Source: Knoxdaviesia capensis
Lineage: Eukaryota; Ascomycota; Sordariomycetes; Microascales; Gondwanamycetaceae
Reading direction: 5' to 3'
Assembly (NCBI GenBank): GCA_001510575.1
Contig: LNGK01000005.1
Coordinates: forward strand, 372,001 to 436,000
Length of the DNA stretch: 64,000 nt
Positions 24,835 through 38,373 of this stretch are shown here, piece after piece (position 1 is the first letter of the stretch; each line of letters starts with the position of its first letter). A program made the translations under genes and the position numbers. The notes under the pieces are model-generated. The model did no database searches and was not told the origin of the DNA. It was given only the letters and a program-made list of their open reading frames with translations.

Positions 24835-27800
24835 ATGGATGACCTGGCCAGCGACATCGAAACGGCCGGGCCGCGCACCGGCGGCAAGAAATCCAGCCTC
24901 CCGGCCCACAAGCGACTACAACGGTTTGCTCAGCACGTGCGGCAAACTACCGACGACGATGCCGCACTAGTCGCCTTCACCGCGCGCCAAACCCGCGCGG
25001 CCGAGCTGTGTGTGCGCGTGGCCGAGCAGGCGGCAGCCCTCGTCGCCCGGGAAGAAGTGGCCAAACACCGACGCCGGCTGCGGTGGCGGGGCATGCGGCG
25101 CCAGGGCCAAGGGGCAGGTTCCAGTGCCTACGATGGCGGGCTGGAGCAGCCGCTCGACCCGGCTGCGGCCATGATCGCCACGGAGATGGTGCAGGCGCTG
25201 CGGGACTGGAGCGAGACGCTGGCGGCGCTCGCGGGGCGGTTGCGCAAGGCGGCGTCTGCCATGTGGTCGGGTGGCCGGTTGTTGACGACGGAGAAGATGA
25301 GGGCGGCGGCGATGGAGAGTATGGAGCGCATGGGGATGGATAAAGATCTGGTAGGTTTCAGTGTGTCTCACTACTCTGTAGTGGATTGATATGGGCGGTT
25401 CTAACTCTGTGAGTTTTCTAGATTGCTACGTTCCAGTCTCGGCTGGAAGGATACGACGCCGTGCGCCGCGAGACAGCCGACGTGAAACGGCTCATCCAAA
25501 ACACCGAGGCGGGCATAGCACCCGGCCGTGAAATCCGCGAGGTGGAGATCTCGGCACAGGGCGACGCTGTGCTCGAGTTCCCCAACCTGACACTGGCGCC
25601 GCGGTCCACCAGCGGCCGCAACGGCTACGACTCGGTCGACGAGGACGGCGCGGGGTCCGCCAATGACTACGACGACGACTTTGACTATGACGAGGACAAC
25701 GACGCCGGTGACGGGGAGACGTACGAGGCGGCTGCGGCACGGCGGCAGAAGCACCTGGCGGATGCCGGCAGTTCGTGGTCCGGCCCGGGGTATAACCGGT
25801 ACGACCGGCGCGCGGCGTACGACGTCGATCGCCGGCCGGTCGTGCTCCCCGTGCTGCGGTTCCGCGTGTCGTCGCAGATGCTGGCGCAGACGTCGCCGTT
25901 CTTTGCGCGTGTGTTTGCTAGTGCTTCGGCGTCGCGGTCCCACGCGCGGAGTCGAAGAGGTGGGGCGGTTAGTGGCGGTAAAGCGGCAGCCGGGGCCGAG
26001 AGCGCGGCCGACGAGGACGGGGATGCCGGGATCTCGGATGTGGATTCTGAAGCGTCCTCGGAACTGTCGTCGTGTGGGTCGTCGTCTTTGTCGGAGGTCT
26101 CCGCTGATGGATTGCGTCCTGGGGACTTTTCCGACGATACGGCGGGGGGGATAGACACCGACTACAGCCCGTTGTTCTCGGCCCAGCTCCAGGTCTCGCT
26201 TCCGCGGCGACGTCTACTCCAGGACGGATCCTCCGTTCTGTTCTATAGTCTTCCAGGGTCGGAGCGGAACCGCCGCGGCGCGGTCGAGATCCTCCTTCAC
26301 GCTGCACACCACCACTTCAACCAGACAGGCACCAATATCGGCAACTCACGGTCCAAGCGCCGCGGCCGGCGGCGGAGGAAGCACCGCAGGCGCGGAGCCG
26401 ACAGCGCCGACCTCCTCAGCGGGGATGACGAAGACGACGACGAGGCCGCCTTCGACCCGGACCCCGCAACCGACGACGAACCGGCAGTGCCGCGCGCCGT
26501 CTCCCTGGCGCAATTTGTCGCGGTTGCCGCGGCCGCCCTTCGGTTCCGGTGTACAGCACCCCTAGAACTGATGGTGGAACACGCCTGGCTCCCGCAGTGG
26601 CTGCACCGCGGAGCCGACCCGGTGCCGCGCGGGCTCGTGCTGGTCAGCTACGCGTTTGGCGCGCGGCGGCTATTCACGCGCATGACCAAGAGCGCGGTGC
26701 TGAACGCAACCTCGGCGGCGGAGCTTGCGCGCGCGCCGTGGCCGCGACGCCTCCAACGCCGCGTGGCCGACCTGCGCGAGGCGAAGCTTGCGCAGATTGT
26801 CGCGTGCTGCCATGAGGCTGTGGCGGAGTTCGCGCGGCCGGTGGCGGGACCCAGACCCCTACCAGTGTCGGCGGCGCCCCGGCCCGGGCCACCTCCCGCC
26901 GTGTCATCGGCCGGCGGGTCGGGGCCGTCGCCGGGTAGTCGGACTCCGATTCGCCGCGGGCCGTCTACCTCGCATGCTGGGCGAGCTGCCGCTGTCGACG
27001 CGGCGCGGTTCTCGTCGTTCCGGTGGGGGTCGCTGAGTTCGCTCCCGGCGCAGCAGCTCGCGCAAACCCCGCCGGGACCTAGCTCTTCCTCGGCCGCGGG
27101 GTCGTCGGCTGCGGCTGTGGCATCTCCGGCCGCGTCGGCATCTACAGCGGTGCCGTCTGCGACACCGGCAACCACGACGGCGGCCTCACAGGCCCCGCAG
27201 CCGTTTTTCCAGTCGGCGACGCGGTGTCCGCGCGGCTCGCACATGTGCGATGCGTACCACCTTGGGTTCCTGATGAAAGTGCTCATGGAGGTGCGGCTGT
27301 CCCATTTGGTGCTGCAGGCGTCGGCAGCCGGCACTGCGGGGTCTGTGCAGGGCGCCATGGGTGTGCCAGCCGATATGAGCATTTCGCAGCTAGCCAATCT
27401 ACTCAGCTCGGTGCCGGGGGCCGCCCCGCTGGGGATCCCGGGGCACGATGTGACTGGGTCGTCGGGGTCGGCCATCACGGTCAATGGGCGGGGGGCCATC
27501 AGCGGCGTGTGTGATCCGATGCCGACGCTCCGGTCGACGGTCATCGATGTGCTGAACAGTGTCCCCGGACTGACGCTCTACGAGGCCAGCGGCACACGGC
27601 ACGGCTGGGCTCTCTCAAACCACCGGTCAAACGAAGCCCAGCGTCTTCTGGAGGTCGGACCCCGACGGCCCGTGGGGCCCGGCGCCAACGGCACACCACG
27701 CACCGGCCAGCTGCGTCTGTCCGCATCGACGCTCCCCGAGTCCCTGCAGCGCACGCGCGCCATTGCGATGGCCAAGCGCCTTGCCGCCGCGTCGGCCGCC

Positions 27801-28604
27801 GCGAAGACCTTCGATCTCCCGAAGGACATCATCCTGCGCGTGTTCTGCCAGCTGACCTCAACAGCGGACATCAGCGCCGCGGCGTGTGTGTCGCGCGCGT
27901 GGAACGCCGTGTTCCGTGCGCATGAGGCGCTGATCCTGTTCCACAGCCTCAAGCGGCAGCGCAAATCCAAGGCTGCGCAGCGGTACCTGGACGCCGATGC
28001 GCGGGGCACGCTGCCTGCGCCCGGCGTCAAGTCGGCCGACGCGGGGAGTACGAGCGGCGCGACTGCTTCTGCGGGGACGCCGGCTGTGGCGCAGCAGCGC
28101 AGGCGGACCGCGCCGGCCGCGCACTCGGCGCTGGCGGCGGCGATTGCGTCGCGGGTGCGCGCGAGTGCGGCGCCGGCGGTCGGGTGGCGGCGGGCGCAGC
28201 AGATCAAAGTCATACGGCAGGGCGGAGGGCCCCTCTCCGACGACGAGTTCGATGACGACGAGGAGGACGGCGAGGATATCTACGCTACAGCTGTGGCCGG
28301 CCGGCAACACCAGCAGCGGCAGGAGCAGCAGCAGCGGGTCAGGAGTCCAGCCAGCACGGGCCCCCCGGCTTACTCAAACGGCCCGCTGCCCCCTCCGCCG
28401 CCGCAAGCCGCCCAGGCCCAGCAGGGTGCGGACGCGCCGGGGGCGACCGGCCCGTACGACGACGCGAAGTACCTGGCCGACGACCTGTTTTTCTCGGCCA
28501 AGATGCTCGCGGTGATCGGGGAGAAGACGGTCCGGGGCGATCGGGATGTGTTGGTGGGCCTGCCGGGGGTGCAGAGGGTTGATAACGGCGGGCGGAGTGT
28601 GTAG
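24835..28604 (+). CDS. BTB/POZ-like and F-box domain protein
   Basis: Probably a ubiquitin-ligase adaptor: F-box proteins bind Skp1 in SCF complexes, and BTB domains bind cullin-3 or dimerise. Exons 24835-25350 and 25422-28604 give 1,232 residues; the intron has GTAGGT, branch TTCTAAC and TTTTCTAG. Residues 1-200 are helical and charged. A BTB-like strand-helix unit, LPVLRFRVSSQMLAQTSPFF, lies at about 314-333. The later halves of the fold seem to be RNRRGAVEILLHAAHHHFNQ and SLAQFVAVAAAALRFRC, then SYAFGARRLFTRMTKSAV. These match the order seen in fungal BTB proteins but are split by acidic and basic low-complexity inserts. RGSHMCDAYHLGFLMKVL follows. The F-box is at about 969-1005 (FDLPKDIILRVFCQLTS, then AAACVSRAWNAVF). 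Acidic stretches occur near 230-270 and 1115-1130. The BTB call is less certain than the F-box. Confidence 0.8.
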
Positions 28605-29696
28605 CCGTCCGGTATGTGGCTCGATTTATGATTTTGATGGGTTGCAAGCAGTCTTTGGTGTTCTGTTTCTTCTTTGGTTTGTTCTTATGGTGGTTCTCAT
28701 GTTTATGCACGCTCATGTCATGTACGGGTTCTCTTGGTTTGGCGGCCTGTTGATTTCTGTATGGATCTGTGATAATGATATGCACTTTGGTTTTCTTCCT
28801 CCGTACGTGTTCATCTCCGGTCGGCAACTCTCCGCGGGCCTGTGCCCGTGCCCGGAACGTCCGTGTTCACCGCTCCGCAGAAACCTCGAGAACATTCCAC
28901 TCCCAGCCTGCTGCATCCTGAGCCGTGCCCAGGCCTCTGACTTGGACGTGGCCTCGCCCCTTTTCTGACAGGCGAAGCGTGTCTCTGGTGATGATGCTAC
29001 GTAGTAGTCAACTGGGCCGTGCCCGGCGGCGAGGACCTCCCCCCACGTCCTTGAATTACTTGTGTCGTTGCAGCCGAGGGTCGCACTTCGCACTTCGGCG
29101 TGCTGCGGCGCAAAGGGGGTAATGCTAACACCGGCTCCGAAGAAGCGACTCGTCCACTCGTGATTCGTAGAGCAGGTTTTTTTTGCGCGCGCTGACGACG
29201 TCTCACGCAGGCGAAAGTCAGAGCAGGCAGCAGACAAACAACGGCCAATGACCACTGCGTTACGCAGCCCCTTCCATGTCACTGTCTATCCTGGACGCAC
29301 CCGATGTGCCCAGGGTGCGCGCGAAATGTGACATCTGCAAGTACTGGTACATGCAAGTACAGCAAAAGAGGCCGGAGTCGGCCCGCGCGTGACGCACTCC
29401 CTCGGTCCCGTCCACCCGTCGCCGGCGGAGAACCGGGGCAACTGGCAACCCCGGACCGGCGTGGCTTGGTGTGTGCGGTGGCGCCGGCAGGCGTTGGAAA
29501 CCATGGTCTGCACTTGTTCGCTCGGGTTGGTCTCTTGTGTCATCGTGCACGCGCGCAGTGAGGTCGCCGCTCTCGAAATCAGCATCTTCCAGGGACGTGG
29601 GACGTCCTGAAGCCAAAAAAAAAAAAAGCTGCCAATTACGTCGGCGGGCCGCTGGCCTCGGTCGGCGCAAACTCGGGGCCGGCCGCGAAAGATCAA

Positions 29697-29712
29697 GTTA
29701 GGGTTTTAGGGT
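29697..29712 (+). repeat. Double TTAGGGTT telomere-like motif
   Basis: GTTAGGGTTTTAGGGTT contains two TTAGGGTT octamers in tandem in non-coding DNA. Confidence 0.8.
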
Positions 29713-32657
29713 TCTAGCCCGGACATACCGGGCTCGCAGCCACGCTCTACGGACAAGCCGCGCAAAATCTAACGTTAAACGCACGTCCTGGATCTAGTGA
29801 TTCCGAGGAAATAGAAGCTAAATTGGCTAGGTAGCTCACCATGTCATGGAAAAAGAAAATACCTGGCAGTGCTGTGAATCCCGAACCATGCCGATATAAG
29901 ACGTGTGTATGTGTGGGATGGGGAGGTTTCGAGGGTTCGCCACGCTATGGCATTACGGAGGCGAAAGCCGCGGAGGGGACAAATACGCAAGCTCACAGTG
30001 GCACGGGTGGGTAAGAAAACGCAGGCTGCCAACATGATACAGGGAAAGAAAAAAACAGGCGAATGATGAAGGGAAATATGTCGTATACTTGAACGAGTGC
30101 GGACTCGGGAAACACAGGAAGAGCCAAAGTCGCAGCCACATTGCCGTCGTCGTCGCTGTTCCGCCGCGGTGGCACTGTGGAATGTTGCTGTGGCGCGCGC
30201 ACGTTTGCCGGCCGAGAGCCCCGGGAACTGGACGGGGGGGTGAGGTTGCCGGGGGGGGGAACAAGCAACACGGTCCAGAGAGCAAAGAAATAAACAGAAA
30301 ATCAGGGCTTGTACATCCCCCGAAAGGCTATTTCGGAATCTTGAGCCCCGTGGCCCTCCGCCGCTGGCTTCCGTCTGTTGTCCCGTGGTCATGTCCCCGG
30401 GAGGTCGGAGCCCCCCGGGGCCGGCGTGCCGAACGAAGGTCCGGACCCCGCACAGGAGTGCGAGTAATCGTGTACGACAAACCCGTTTCTAAATATTCGA
30501 TTATCTTATCCTCCGCACCAGCCCAGACTCCGCGTGGCAAACATGTTTTTTTCTCCCTCCCTGTCTCACTCTGTCCCCCTCGCCCCTCCCCTTCGCTCCG
30601 CCGATACGGGGCCTGCAACACCAGCTCCGCGCGTTCCGGGCCCTGCCGGAGGGTTCCGCTCTGTACGAAGGACAACGACCAAAAGAGGGGGACTCTCATG
30701 ACTTCACCGCCCGCAAGGTCACCTTACCTCCCCCCCCCCCATGAGCCCTTCGCATTGCCCGCAATTCTCCGGGCGCATGCCATCGCAGTGCTGATTGGAA
30801 GCCAGCGTGGGAATGGAGGCTTGAAGCTGGGTTCGCCTTTTTCGCCTTCGCTCTCGAGCTTGCATATTGCATTAGGGTTCCCCCCTCTCTGGACATTCGC
30901 CTCCCTCCCGGGCTGGAATCTTGCATCATTCCATTTCCATATTTTTTCTAAACCCAGCCCATTATCTTTTTCACGGATCGTTCGTTTAACCCTTGTCCTC
31001 GGGTAAACTTGGTGCTTGTCCCCGTTCTCCAAATCTATCGTCTTGCACGCCCCGGCCTCCTCCGTTTGCCAGCGCCCAAAGGACCGTACCTGATTCCTGG
31101 CCTTGGTCGGTCGCTAGAGACTAGTCGTTTCATACTAAAGAGCACGCAACTAGCAGGTCCCAGTATTGTTTCCATTATACATAACCTAGTTCCCCTGCAC
31201 TCGTACATAGGGCGGTGGCCACTATTTGCAAGGAGAGGAACCTTGGGCTTCCCGGAACATTGCCGAGGGTTGTAATCATCTGAAAGTGTCCCTGGGAGGC
31301 AATTCCACCCAGCCGGCAAGGATGCCATTGGCAAATCTCGGCTTGATTATATTCTCTCAACAACTTTTCTCGGCAACTTTTGCAATCTCGTTACATTGTT
31401 CCCAGCGCTCCCGTGAGACACTCGGTGAGCATGCTGGTCGGAACTAGAGTTAGGGTGTACGGCTAGGGTTTGGAGCTTCACGGCCCCTGGATTCCCCGTT
31501 CTTCTACACCGGCTCCAAACACGGTTTCCGGCTGTCTGGATGGCAGCATCCTTCAGCAGGGACCAGGGCTACAGATGCTTGTCCGACCCAGAGCCACGTT
31601 TCGAGCGCGAGGATAAGCTTCCAACCACACACGCCCACGACACTACACCCTTATCTCGCCCACAACCCACGGCGCAGATTGTGTGTCCACGGGCTAGTAG
31701 TCTGTTGGTTCTTCCCATGTATCTCCTTTCGGCGACCTCACGGCAGGGACTCCGGGGGCATTCTGGAATTATTTCATGCACATGCCCCGGGTCTAGCTGG
31801 ATGCAGAAAGCCCGTCTGCAACACGCCCCCCTCCATCCCGCTTCTCGATCCAGACCCATCAGCGATAGAGGGAACTGAACCGCTGCCAAGGGCCATGCAC
31901 ACAGAGTTGCAGCTGCCAATGTCGGGCCAGGGGGGGCGTCTGCAAAGCCAGAGGGGGGAGTGTGCAGAATGTGGTCTGGCAGATGTGCGGTCTCGATGTC
32001 TGGGTCGTCTGGGGAGGGCGTCCCGGACAGGCAAAGCCTGGTTTGAGACAACGGCGCTCGCTTGGTGGCTTGAGATATCGCGGCTGTTTCTGTATACCGG
32101 TGAAGCTCGCCACGGGCGACTGGAGCTGAGAACATGTTTGCTTGGCCCCGAGGAGATGCCGTGAGCCGGGGATCCTTCTGCTGGACCCTTATTGTCCGAG
32201 TGGGACATGATGACAAAAAGAAAAAAAGAAGTCCCCGGAGACCAGAGGCGAGGACGTCCCCTTCCTCTGCCAAGCTCGCACCCAGCTGTCTCCCGGGCCA
32301 GGCAGGCAGTCCTCGTAGTCACTTTTGTCTAGTCCGCGGACTTTGATACAGGCAGCCAACCTAGAGTCTCCCATGCACACACACACTCTCTCCGGTCCGT
32401 AGAATGCAGCCCGCGGCATATCCGGGGGCGAAAAGACACCCCAAGCTGAACCCCGCTTGGTGATATCTGATATCTCTTCCACCACCACCACGTCCACGAC
32501 GATGCCCAACACGGGCACAGCACCATCAGACATGTGGTTCTCGCCGATCTCCAGAACTCCAAGAGCAACAAGCCCGGTGTCGTTTCGGGGCTGTGCAGGA
32601 CCAACAGCAACGTTGGTTTTCAATCAATGCGAGGGGGTCCATGCAGGATGCAAAAGA

Positions 32658-32682
32658 CAACAACAACAACAACAGCAGCAGA
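32658..32682. repeat. (CAA)n(CAG)n triplet repeat
   Basis: CAA units followed by CAG units, not inside a recognised gene. Confidence 0.85.
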
Positions 32683-32884
32683 AAACCTGCACACCGGCTG
32701 CTCAGAAAGGGTGTACACCTCATCCAGTGGGAAACTACCCGCAGAAACGTGTGTCTAGACTGCTTCAGACCTGGCCCGCCTAGCGAGAGAGTGGCAAAGT
32801 GGTTTATCTGCATGGTTTGGGCCTCCGCTTGCCCGTAGGTGTGTCCTGTGGGTGGCTCGAAGGGGGGTTTGATATCTGATATGT

Positions 32885-32926
32885 GTTAGGGTTAGGGTTA
32901 TGGCACCCACTTGCACGACTTACACG
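32885..32926 (+). promoter_or_regulatory. Composite telomere-like plus ACTTACACG motif
   Basis: Two overlapping TTAGGGTT units at 32885-32900 are followed about 18 bases later by ACGACTTACACGG (about 32915-32926). A second TTAGGGTTA ... ACTTACACG pair with closer spacing lies near 38000-38024. A protein-binding role is inference. Confidence 0.35.
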
Positions 32927-33943
32927 GGCGCTTTTTTGGTGGGGGGGTTAGGAGTATTTGGAATTGGTGAGGATGTGCAAGCATCTGCACAGTTTTGTAT
33001 TTTCTCTCTTTTTAGAACATTTAAAATAGAGAGGGCAGAAATAGACTAGTCCTAGTTTGACGATGGCACATTCTCGCCCCAGTTTGCCTCACAGACCCTG
33101 GATCCCCTCTTTTTCTATCCTGCTAGTTGGCCTCGTTGGACATCCAAACTTGGCAGAAGTGAGAGCTTGGGTGTATTTGCCACTGATCAGGAAGCAACCT
33201 GCGAAATCATACGAAACAGAGCTTGAGGCTATTGAGCGAAGAGGGTGATTGACACATACAATCGGGGGTATCGCATCTCCGGAGACCCTGTTGGCTGACT
33301 TTCGCTAGACCAGCCATGAGAGTTTTGGAGATCATGACGGTTCCTAACCAGGTAGACAAAAATGATCATAAAAGGGATAGAGTTTCCAGCAGATCTCCGA
33401 GGTTCTCCGTTCGGAATGCGGGGAGAACCACGACAAGGCACCAGGAATGAGACCCGGGGGTGGATGCGTTGATCGCCGGCATGGCGTATGTGGCCGATTG
33501 AATCAGGATCACGAAGCAGGCAAAATAACTCGAAATACCATTATTCCCACCAGCGATCACGACGACGTCATCCCGGGCGACCACCTCGCATGTCCACGGG
33601 CAGCACGCAGTCCCCGGCCCTGGTCCCCTATCTCTACGGAGAGGTTCGGGGGAAGGGCAGGGTGGGTAGGGTGAAACCTGTCGGCTCGCTTACAGCGAGC
33701 TCAATCAATGATTACACATCCGGCGTCGATGTCTCCCCGGGGGGTCTGGACCTGCACGGGGACTGGTGTTCACTAATCCTCCATAATCACAATTTCCCCC
33801 GGGGGGACGCTTAGTTAGGCGGCCGAAGCGGGGACGTGTGGGTTGATGGGGAACGATTCCGTATTGGCACTTACATATGCCAGTGTGTGGTACGCGTATC
33901 TCTTGGCTGGCACTCCAACAAAATAGCACCAGACGGAAGATAA

Positions 33944-33980
33944 AGAAAAAAAGAAAAAAAAAGAAAGAAAGAAAGAAAAA
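33944..33980. repeat. A-rich purine tract
   Basis: AAAAAG and AAAG units on the + strand; not inside a recognised gene. Confidence 0.9.
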
Positions 33981-36900
33981 GTCCAGAGTGACGTTGGTCA
34001 GTGTTGTCGCCACTAAGACGATCACACTAACCCTAGTATAGAGAATGCAACTATCGTGGGACCTTTTTGCCGCCGTGAATCACTTGAAGAAAACGTATGA
34101 ATGACTTGCAAAGCCCGTGTCACCAACAGAAGAGGAGGATATATCAAGAAGAATCTCGGCTTTCAGCTATTAGTCCTCGAGATAGCTTGATCCTGCGATC
34201 TAGTCCCACTTGCAAGTATCTTTACAGGTAAGTATGTTTTATTTTATTTGTATTTTTATTTTTTACATGGCCGACAGTTCCTCCACCCTGGCTATGCCGC
34301 AGAAAAGACACTGTTTTCTCTCCCGCGTGTTGATGCAACACCAAACGAGGCCTCTTAGAGAACAATGTGCTTGACACGGGCTGCCTGGCCCTTGACCAGC
34401 AGGCCTCGCCCCGTAGATATTCGGTAGACGGAATCCTGATAGAAAATGCGTCCGTCTTCATCGTTAACAACTGCATAGGCCAGATATGAAATCTGTTTTT
34501 TTATCTCTCTCTTTATGCATCTCTAACCCAGGCTAACGATGAGGTCCATCTTTGCATGTGCTATATATACTAGCTCCCTACGCTGTTGTACCCAGCTTCA
34601 GCGACTAGATATCTCCCACGGCCGCATTCCCGGGGTGTGGCTTGCGACTGGAAATGAAGAACACCCCCGGTCTGAGTGTCGTATTTCCAAACATTCGATT
34701 ACCGTTGAACGTGCATATCTAGCTCCAAGGACGAAACATGACTGGTTCTTCAGGGACGAAATATCCATAATCGGCAGCTCCTAGGCGGAACTGACAACAC
34801 CGCTCGCCTCCTGCCTCTTGAGGGCCGATATACACACGATCTTCGATAGCCGGATGTTGGTGATTATCCTTGAAAAAACGGATAGAAAACTAATATCAGT
34901 AGTTAGCCTCCCTAGCGCTGCAAACCAGTCGTCAAGATACCATGACGCTATTGTTCGCCATGTTATGAGAGAGTCTCGGCCGGTTGTGAGACTCTCAACC
35001 TGACTGGGCTACAACTGCAGCTTCGTTACGGTGGTGGAGGGTCTTGAAACCACACCACTCCAGGCAGGTCGGGATTCTGCTGATGGCAGTAACCTACCTG
35101 AATGAAGTTCACCGTGATTTCGACGGTGGATGTGGGGAGCCATCTCAATGGGGCAACGCTAGGAAACCACCAGGAACATAAAAAATGATTATTTCTAACC
35201 CGTTCGTCAGCACCTAAAATACACAACATATGAAATCAATTCTGGCAAATGGCATTCTATGGACCGTGGGGATACACGCGTCTCCACTGAACTGCATTTG
35301 GGACTTGCGAAGTGGGGAGACGTGTCAACGACGTCATCATCCCCAGAAGTTTTCCAATCGGGAGCTGGAGAGCCTAGGCCGTGTGGGTTCCTTTATTCTC
35401 GATGGTGATTAATTCCTCACTTTTCGTGCTTAAATTACGACACGATGGCTTCAACCACCGTGGTGAGGCCTGTCAGCACACTCCCGCAATGACAAATCTG
35501 GTGGGAGCTTAAGCCGGGCTCGATACGTAGAATATCAGTGTGATATGGTCTACTCGCAGACCTGGACTCGCGGATGACAGGAGAAGCGGGCGTCATGGTG
35601 GTCAATGGGCCATCGTTATTCGTCGACTCGTATCGTCACCAGCCTCGGCTGCCAATCCGCCCCGTTTCCACGCCCGTATCGCTGTGGGCTCTCGTCCTGT
35701 ATCTCCGCCCGCCCGCGATACCACTCTCTACATCCAGCTACGCACGTCGGTCACCCAACCCACTAAGGCGGCCGGAATTCCAAATCATCCAGAACAAGTC
35801 TTCACCCTAAACCAGCAACGACGTGCAGGCTGGGCGGGTGTGTGCAAGCCGAGCCTCATTGGCCCGCGCTTAGACGCTCTAACCAGCGCTGCTCCACCGC
35901 CCGTAGCCTCGGGACGGTTTTTGTATGGGGCTCTGCTTCTAGCAGCTTACGCCGTCCAGGGGAGGGGGGGACCAAGCAAAAATAATCCGACCTAGGCAGG
36001 GCTGAAAACGTAGTGGTACCAAACCAGTGATTTTCGAAATCTGGCAACCTAGCGAATGGGCTAGTTTGCTGCTTCACCGGCTGGCATCCTCGGCCGGCCG
36101 CCTGCACACACACACCCCCCCGGGGCTGGCTATCACCGCATTTTCGTCGCGTGAGAGGGCCCTTTTCCGGAATATCGCGGAGTGCAGGATACTGAAACCG
36201 GGATCTGGAGACACATACCACCGCTCAGCACAAAAGGGAGGCTCTGTTGCACCATCCCGTCGTTGCTTTGTTATGCAGCCTGGCGCTCAGCGGCTGTAAA
36301 ACGCCGTGGGATCCTCGGCTCGGCGTTGAGACACCCACGGTTTTTTTTTCTCCGGCAGAACTACCAAACGAAGAGAGTAAGAATGCAGAATTTGTGGCGA
36401 CCACACATAGACCACTACGCCACAATGCAAAATGTGAACATGCTCACTAAGCAGCAACGTAGTCAGTAGCTATATGCGATCCACTGCCGCAGAATTACCT
36501 TGAAGATGACCTCGATTCATCCCGAGCTTCCCGGTGACCGGCCTTGATTTCGCGGCAGGATGTTTTTTCTTCTTCCCTTTCCGTTTGTGGTGGTCGTGCA
36601 GAGCACAGCTTGGACACACTTGGTGTAGAGGGTTGGCGAGGAGGAACAAAACCTCCTTGGTTCGGTGTGTGCTGGGTGGGTGTCCCGCGTCTCCGGAGAA
36701 GGCGTCTGTATGCTTTATGTATCTCCGATGTGGACGTTTCTGTATTGGCTCTCGTCCTCCGGTATCGCTGAGGATCCCAAACGCGGCCGGAGGATATACA
36801 GGACGCAGAACACGGACACCTAGACAGCATAGTGTAGGGAGACAGGGCTCACCGGGAGACATACAGACCACAGCCCACAGCAGAGCATCGTCCACCCATC

Positions 36901-37330
36901 CGACCATTGATTAACCACTCTACCCGCGGCTCTGTGGCTCCCATAAGTACACCTGTACCTGAATCACCCATTCGATACTTCACCTGATCTATCTCTGGAA
37001 ACGACTCACACACCAAAAAAACCCGGTACCCAAGGAGAGTAATATGGCCACGAACCCTTATTTCCAGAACATACACTGCGCCTACCGGATTCCGGCCGCG
37101 GTTAATTTAATGTTAATATTAGCGGCCCTCCCCCACCATGGCTCTCTTAATCTCCCGCCGGGTCTACCTACGTTGCCTTGCATATACAAACACACAGGGG
37201 GGCGCGTCCGATTTCTGTGGCACGTTACGCAACTTGTTCTTTTACCGCGTGTGGTCCACGAGGAAATACATCTCGCGTTCACGGATGCGCCGGCTTCTAC
37301 CATGTGGTTCTCAGTCCGTCTCCAAATCTT

Positions 37331-38373
37331 CCCCCTTTTCCCACCACCTAAAAACACTCATCCCAGACACACACTTGTGTGTCTCTCTCTCGACCTTCCT
37401 TTTCCCATTCTCTCCTTGTCGTCAGAACCCCTCGCGTGTGTCTGCACGGCCAAAAACAAAATCCCCCCAAGGCTCGGCGTTCGTTCCGGCATCTTCCGCC
37501 CCAAACCACCGATAAGGCTGAAACCACTCACAGCCCAGCACCCACACCCACCCACACCCACCCACACACACACACACGCCCCAATAGAATAAGCTCCAGC
37601 TCGGCCTCCTCCTCTTTTCTCTGTGTGTTCCTGGGCCGTGTTCTACCGCGGTTGCTGCAAAGTGCTAACCACTGTTTGGTCTTCTGTTGTCGCTTGTCAG
37701 GTCATTGAGGCGTCACTGTCCCCCTCCCCCCCCTGGGCCCTCTTCGTTCCCCAGTGTTTTTTTTTTCTTCGTTCCGTCCTCGATTCGAGGTTCAAAAAAC
37801 AGTTGCGAGGCTGTCTCGGATTTCTCCAGGAACCGCCATCACTCCTTGGCTGCTGGTCTATCATCTGGCCTTGGTCCGACGCTCTGTGATCTTCTGTCTC
37901 TTTCGCTTCCTCCATGCCACGTTATGCATGGTCCTTGCGCCGGCGTGTGCGTGAGGTGGGACCGCGTAACCCACAACCCTAACGCCGGCCCCACTGTCCT
38001 TAGGGTTATAATGGCCACTTACACGACATCTCTCCATCAGCCACACACACACACACACACACACGACTCACCTCGGCAACTTGCCAGTCTCCCTCTCGCT
38101 CTCTGTCCGGCCGTGACCTGTCGTTATCTGCACGCCTTGCTTGCCTTCTCGCATCCACCCAGCCACCGCCGCCCTCTCGTATCTCACACACGCCCGCTGC
38201 CGTACTGCCACTCCCCTACGCCCCCTCCCCCCCTAGAGATATCTTGCCTCTCCACGCTTAGTCCGCTCCACTGACCCCATCTCGGACACACTCACGGAGT
38301 CTTACTGAGAGGAACACCTTCCCGTTTTCTCTCTTTTTCCCACTGCATACAACTCTGCACGGCCCTATATCAG
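37331..38373 (+). promoter_or_regulatory. Pyrimidine/C-rich tract resembling a leader
   Basis: About 1 kb of C- and T-rich + strand DNA with CACCCA repeats and a (CA)n run at 38042-38064. Composition is like the leaders upstream of other + strand genes here. It runs up to an ATG at 38375 that opens MPPRPVFVTG, but I could not extend this into a gene. AACCCTAA at 37976-37983 and TTAGGGTTA at 38000-38008 lie inside. Confidence 0.3.
38042..38064. repeat. (CA)n microsatellite
   Basis: Eleven CA units in a C-rich tract. Confidence 0.95.

Larger units (their letters stand above)
28605..37330. other. Gene-poor region, no recognisable gene
   Basis: About 8.7 kb in which neither strand shows a protein I can recognise. 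The longest open frame (about 30089-31006, + strand) lacks an early ATG and has no conserved motif. Telomere-like motifs occur near 29697-29712 (two copies), 30871, 31447-31472, 32885-32900 (two copies) and 34028. A CAA/CAG triplet tract lies at 32658-32682, an A/G tract near 33944-33980 and a (CA)n patch near 36105. Confidence 0.45.

Noticed and set aside
30089..31006. 305-codon open frame in the gene-poor region
   Set aside because: No ATG near its beginning, basic Arg/Pro/Ser composition, no motif, and codon choice unlike the confident genes.
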